The notes under the pieces were generated by a model that was not told where the DNA came from, did no database searches, and worked only from the letters and a program-made list of their open reading frames with translations. Positions 58,585 to 64,000 of a stretch of DNA of 64,000 nucleotides are shown here, in pieces (the first letter of the stretch is position 1; every line of letters starts with the position of its first letter). The position numbers were made by a program, and so were the translations under genes. Where the stretch lies: contig CM068388.1 of assembly GCA_034770075.1 (NCBI GenBank), forward strand, positions 68,496,889 through 68,560,888, given 5' to 3'. This stretch comes from Aralia elata. Taxonomy: Eukaryota > Streptophyta > Magnoliopsida > Apiales > Araliaceae.

Positions 58585-59648
58585 TTGGCTTTATTCAAGG
58601 AAGAATTTTATACTTATTTGGAAACGAATAAGGTAATTATTCCTTTTATAGATTGGTTTTTCACTAATAAAAGTCTTAAAGACAAAGAGATTAGTATGAT
58701 TGAAAGTTTTTATAAAACTTGGGAGACAGTTGATGGAAAGAAAATCAAATCACTTCATCCTCCTACTAAAACTCCTTTTATTTTAAAAAATTTTGCAGGA
58801 AATATAATTGATGCAAATGCTTTTGCAGATCCTATTTCAATTGATAATAGGACTGATCTTAATAAGGTCATGAGGCAAAATAATTATTCAAATGTTTGTC
58901 TTCAAACGGTTAGTCAACAATTGACTAGGATTGAAGATAAAGTTGATAACATCAGTGTCAATAGAGATTCTGTAAAGTCTCAGTCTATTCCTTTAAAGGG
59001 GATTGATCCAGTTATTATTAAACCCCCTCCTGCTAACATCAAGTTCAAGTTAACCCCTAAAAGGGATGAAGAATTTTTTCAGAAATTGGTTGCTCAATTA
59101 TCTGATTTGAAGATAAAGGATGGTCCTTCTTCTTCAAAACAACTTTCTGTCATTAATAAAGACATCTCTAATTCTGAGTCTGAATATGGTCATTTAGACA
59201 AAATTTCTGATCACTTTACTAAGCTTAGTGAAGAAATTAATATTTTACCTTCAGATAATATCTTACAAAATTCCTTTGGTCTTAATAAGATCAATTTTGA
59301 TACTAAAAGTTCTAAAAATAAAGTTCATTATGGTAGGTACTATTACCCTAGACTTACTCCTATGGATGTTCTGTTTGAAGAAAATTTTATACATGTTGAT
59401 AGAGCTCATTATAATGCTTATAGCATTTATGAATGAAATATAGATGGTCTTTCTGAATATGCTATATTCACTGTCTTGCATAAAATGCTTATGTATGCTA
59501 CTGTCTGTAAGGCTAATAGAAATTCTGATAGGCAAGTAACTATATTTATCACATCTAGTTTTACTGGTCAATTAAAAGGATGGTGGGATTGGTGGGATAA
59601 TATCCTTACACCAGCTCAAAGAAATAACATTAAAAATGCCATAAAAAC
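58585..59648 (+). pseudogene. EPRV block B: capsid region, first part
   Basis: The best-preserved viral frame in the window: 58585-59436 is open. It contains KTWETVDGKKIKSL, a coiled-coil-like RIEDKVDNISVNRDS, PVIIKPPPANIKFKL and GRYYYPRL. A TGA at 59434-59436 before NIDGLSE is shared with blocks A and C. Beyond it the frame continues (HKMLMYATVCKANRNS; GQLKGWWD, with a ggtggga-type 9-bp duplication near 59580-59598) to the solo LTR insertion at 59649. Confidence 0.75.
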
Positions 59649-62600
59649 TGTGACGCCCCCAAATTCAGGTTACCTTAACCTCAGGCCTGGTGCATCACGA
59701 TTCTACTGACATCTCAATAAATATAATCCATGTTCATAAATTAATGAACACAACCTCGCCTTGATACTAATAAATACAACCATTCACTTTCTATTCTCTC
59801 AGCATTAATAGACAATGTAATAATTAAAATAATTAAATTAAATATATAAATAAATAACAATGCGGATAAATTAAAGCTTTTATGCTTTTCATTCATATTC
59901 TAAATTTTCATCACCCTTCGATTTCGTTCATGCTGTATATAACAGTCTATATCAATACAAGTATTAAAACTTATTATTAAAACTTTTCTCAATTCCAGGT
60001 TTCGTAACCTTTAACTGCTACATTTTTTTTAAGGTTGAATTAATATCATGATCCTTTCCAAAGCTTTTTAAGCAAACCTAAAATTCAATCTTTGAATTCA
60101 GTCGTCCCCCGAATATTCTTGAAGTTATTCAATAACCATACATTTGTTATATAAAAGTCCTTTATACAACATCGTCACTCTACTAGTTCACTATAACAGG
60201 TAACTAATATAATCACATCATAACTACTGTAATCGATAACCTCCATTTTTAACGCAAGATTTACATAATCTAATTCACATGCATTGTATACCGTCGTCAC
60301 GGCTAAATAATTACAATGAGAAAATAATTAATAGCTTTCCTTTTTCCATGCGCCTCTAATCCTTGTCGTCATGATATCAAGAGAATTTGTCGCATCTAGA
60401 ATCTGCAAAAATTTTATTTTGCAAGAATGAGCACGACGGCTCAGCAAGAACTAACAGTTTTACCTTTTATACTACACGTAACATATAACTTGCATTTTTT
60501 TCATACATTATAAATATTATGCAATGCAACTACATATGCACCATACATTTCTTAACATGCAAGTTTCATTTGCATCATATATGTCATAGTATACCTTATA
60601 CATTTCATATTGTATGTCTATAATAATTCAAGTTCCACATATATAGATCATGTAATCACATAGTTGCACAACGTGCACACTTTAATTATGCTCGTACATA
60701 ATTCACATAACAATAAAAGGTTTAGAAATCAACTTATATACATCAATGCATTTAAACAAGTCAACAAGTTACTGAAAGAACTTGCCTTAAGCGTTCCTTG
60801 CCAAAATATGATGGCTCGCCCTTCAAATATCCTACACAATTTATTTAACAATAAAATACCAATTAGCCACTAAAAAGGCTTCACATAATAATTTACACTA
60901 TAATAATTCTTATTCCATATTGTTCGCGCATTATACATTAATAAACGCGATAAACCCTAAAACATCCTTTGACGTCACGTCGTTTGTAGACGACACGACC
61001 CTCATCATCATCCATACTTATTGGTCTATAAAAACCCTACTCCATATCTTATAATATTCATTTCATCCAAATCGAAATATTATTTAAGTGCATTAGCACT
61101 TTACACGGCGTTTCAACGTTTATACATCCACACGCCTAATTTGTCTCTTTTGCATATGCTTGGCATGCTCATACATTTATCTAATTAATTATTGATTAAT
61201 GATAAGTATTACTATAATTCATATAGTTCATGTTTTAAAACCTAGGATATCATCTTTTAGCCTTGGAAATATTACACGATGCACAGGCGCATGGCCGACG
61301 CCTTCTATTTACACAACAACCCTAAAAATGGCTAATTTAATAATTGGTCCAGGTAGTAAATTTTAATTCTAATTAATGAAAGTTGTAGTTCTACTCTTTC
61401 TCTTTCTAAATCATTTTGAATCGCCTTAATCCGAGTTCGTATGAGGAAGTTATGACCATTTTCCTAACGGACGTCGAAGCTGAGTCTAGCAGCGCGGCAC
61501 CGGACATCGCGATTCGACCTCCTCCCGCTTCGATCACCATAACTCCTTCTATACTCGTTCAAATTGGTCCGTTTCGGACTCTATGGATTCCTAAGACATA
61601 GGGCTATAATATATCTAAAGCCCACAATTTTGTTGCAATTCTAATTACCCAAAATTGTGCCCCGAATCTCCCCTTCCCGAACTGATTTTCGCGATTTGAC
61701 AGTTTGGACACTTCTTCTCCCAAATACCATAACTCTCTCATCCGAGGTCGAAATGCGGTCATTCCAAAGCCTATGGCTTCCCAACTCAGTGAACTATAAC
61801 TACACAAAAATTCAGAATTTTTCATCTAACACAACAATACCAGAATTGGTTTAACGGACACTATTTGCGCAGTTTTCATGTTCTTGACACTTTTCACTAA
61901 AATCATTACTACGAATTCGTTTTAGCTTCTTTTTACTCGATTCCAATTGGGTTATCTTCTCAACCCATGTAACTACAATACCATAACGACAAACAAATTT
62001 AACCAACAAGAAAATTAGCTACAGATTGTCCAAAACAGTCCAAGGCTTGTCCAAAATGTTCATTGTTCTTTATGTTCTTCATCCTCCTTAAGCATAGGTA
62101 CGGATTCCTTCCATTTTTATTCCTCTTTGATGTTATTAGTGGCTTACATAACCTTTTAACAACATTATAAACCATCCATAACCAACCATAACAACAAAAA
62201 TCGCAACAAAGATCATTGGCAAGCTAAATAGCTCTAAAAACCAAAAAGCTTAGAAAACCTAACCAACATCAATGGAAAATAGATTTAGGTTGATGATTTA
62301 CCTCTTCTAAGTCCTTCTAGATGTTCAGAAGATTAGCTAAGGTGCTTGACAAGAGCTTTTCATCCATTGCTTGGTTCACCCGAGCACTCCCTCTTTTTCT
62401 TCTTCCTCCACCCGCTTCTTTTTCTTCTTTCTCTCTCTACATGTCCTTTCTCTCTCTAAATATCTCTCTCTCTCTCTCTCTGAATATTTGCAGCCACAAG
62501 GAACTTGGGAATGAATGAGAATGGAGAGATGAAGAGCTTAGTAAATGGCTTCGGGAGGAATGTGAGTTCAACCCCCGAGCCCTTGGAAACCAAATTGAGA

Positions 62601-63700
62601 GAATAAATGTTTGGAAATGGGGAGTTCAATACATAGTGTACTGCACTCTCCCACACCTTGCCGGCTCCTTCCACCTAATTGGCCACTTGAAACACTTGCT
62701 TGAAATTTTAATACCTTCTCAATTCATCCGAATATACCCAAAATATACCTGAATACTCCCACTTTTGTGCCAAATTTGCTCAATAACTCTACTCAAAATT
62801 AAAATGGGTACTCCCATAAAATATTGGGACGCGCAAAAATAATAATTATGGGGTTTGTCCATTTATTCGGATAACTCATATTAAACATTTCGGATATAAT
62901 TAAATTCTGAATAAGCTCAGATAAAATTTCCGACACTTAGAATAATTATTCCTTCGCACACGCGTCTTAGCGAATTTATTCAAAATCTAAAAAGACGTAA
63001 AAATATTTTGGCGTGAATAGTGCTGGTGTGAATAGTGCTTTTCGGGAAACGTGCCCCGTAAATAGTGATTTAGCGATTTTTTTTGCAAATCAATTTATTC
63101 GCTCCCACACGACCACTACACTTAAAAAAAATCAACCTGTACACCAGGTTGTAAAATAACCCTAAAACACATTTCAAAAAATTTAATATTTAATCAATTT
63201 AATATTATTAATAAACCCAAATTACAAGGGTATACACGATTCACGATCGCTACTCTTCCTGATTAACTTCTCAAAATCTTTTACGTCAAAGTACACATAT
63301 CCCACCTATATTTGGTTAACACCTTTACACCAAATAAATTATTCAATAATAATTTCATCAAACTATTTATTTAATCTAATAAATAGCTTTCGTGGGCGTA
63401 CCTAGTGCCCACTCCAATAATACTCACGTATACCATACCACTTGATTAGCACTTTAGCAACACTGCTCAAAATTACTGTATTCGCTTATACAAATTTTCA
63501 TACTTACTAATCGTCGCTTACTCATAATTTCGGTCATGATATAACATTTGAACGCTTAACTCATAATATTATTAATAAAAATCCACTTTATTCAATAATA
63601 TTAATCGGCTTAGATTAGCAAGCTACTAATTATACCTATTAATAAAAATTTGCTTATTAAATTCTTATTATAATAATTTCGAAAAATCCGGGTCGTCACA
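59649..63700 (-). mobile_element. Solo LTR 5 (4052 bp) in EPRV B
   Basis: It runs from tgtgacgcccccaa to ccgggtcgtcaca and is flanked by a perfect 5-bp duplication, aaaac, at 59644-59648 and 63701-63705. Block A (52549-52566) gives the empty site. Read on the minus strand it starts TGTGACGACCCGG and, near plus 63030-63070, carries a cgctaaatcactatt motif also found in the U3 part of solo LTR 4 (about 44990-45005). Frames inside (60664, 61416, 61657, 62321) are not protein-like. A (CT)n run lies at about 62450-62482. Confidence 0.9.
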
Positions 63701-64000
63701 AAAACTGTTAATATGACAGACTCTCATACTTCTATGATTAAACAAGAAATAACTGAAGATAGTATTTATACACTTATTCAAATGATTGTAAAACATTTTG
63801 TTAGTCATGCTCTTACTAATATGGATAGGAGCAAAGAATTATTAATAAATTTAAAGTATCCTACACTTACCCACTTTATGTGGCTTAAAGATGTATTCTT
63901 ATATAAAGTTGTGCTAAGATCAGATGATAATTCTACCTTCTAGAAAGAGAAATTTATCTCTAGATTACCTGCTTTATTTACAGAAAAAGTCAGAACTGGA
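63701..64000 (+). pseudogene. EPRV block B: capsid region continued, truncated by the window end
   Basis: Continues directly from 59648 after the solo LTR (MTDSHTSMIKQEITEDS; IVKHFVSHALTNMDRSKELL). A TAG at 63941-63943 interrupts the frame. Homologous to 52565-52840 in block A, with fewer deletions. Confidence 0.8.

Noticed and set aside
60664..62674. Several 60-75-codon frames inside solo LTR 5
   Set aside because: None shows gag, pol or host-protein motifs, and they are scattered on both strands; consistent with chance frames in a 4-kb LTR.

Overview
The window is plant nuclear DNA, most likely from a eudicot. It is AT-rich, has spliced genes with GT-AG introns, and carries a plant type IIB calcium pump. 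It is dominated by plant retroelements, including a Ty1/Copia element, solo LTRs, a LINE fragment, MITEs and a hAT derivative. It also holds integrated sequence from a Caulimoviridae-like pararetrovirus (an endogenous pararetrovirus, EPRV). I cannot name the species.

Only two host genes are supported. Gene 1 (+ strand, 14726-19546) has three exons and encodes a 175-residue Ser/Pro-rich protein of unknown function. Gene 2 (- strand, 21317-31326) has seven exons and encodes an ACA-type autoinhibited Ca2+-ATPase. The two genes are convergent. In gene 2 every splice junction and the pump's reading frame hold over 1037 codons, except for one in-frame TGA in exon 3. That TGA looks like a 3-bp tandem duplication and lies between the N-terminal regulatory region and the pump.

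Layout: 1-14.6 kb is transposon-derived, with two solo LTRs in minus orientation, a 50-bp minisatellite split by an 833-bp hAT-like element, and a long-TIR element just upstream of gene 1. From 14.7 to 31.4 kb lie the two genes; their introns hold a LINE fragment, MITEs and microsatellites. From 31.4 to 36.9 kb there is a MITE, a 2980-bp solo LTR and a pair of 170-bp direct repeats. From 36.9 to 64 kb lies EPRV sequence in three blocks: C (36938-39361), A (about 51855-57980) and B (57981 to the window end). All three are broken by stops, frameshifts, deletions or insertions.

A 12.2-kb Copia element (39362-51597) sits between EPRV blocks C and A, and a 2981-bp solo LTR is nested inside it. After the 3' LTR the Copia primer-binding site and leader are repeated for about 250 bp and then run into viral sequence through a non-homologous junction. 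EPRV A joins B head to tail at the viral primer-binding site. EPRV B is split by a 4052-bp solo LTR.

Five solo LTRs can be delimited to the base, each with a perfect 5-bp target duplication. They appear to belong to one related group (TGTAAGACCCC- or TGTGACG-type ends). No internal retroelement domains accompany them, so the region records repeated insertion followed by LTR-LTR recombination. I see no operon-like or new enzymatic system. The most notable observations are the stop codon in the calcium pump, the Copia/EPRV chimera, and repeats and hairpins inside the LTRs, the Copia leader and the EPRV promoter.
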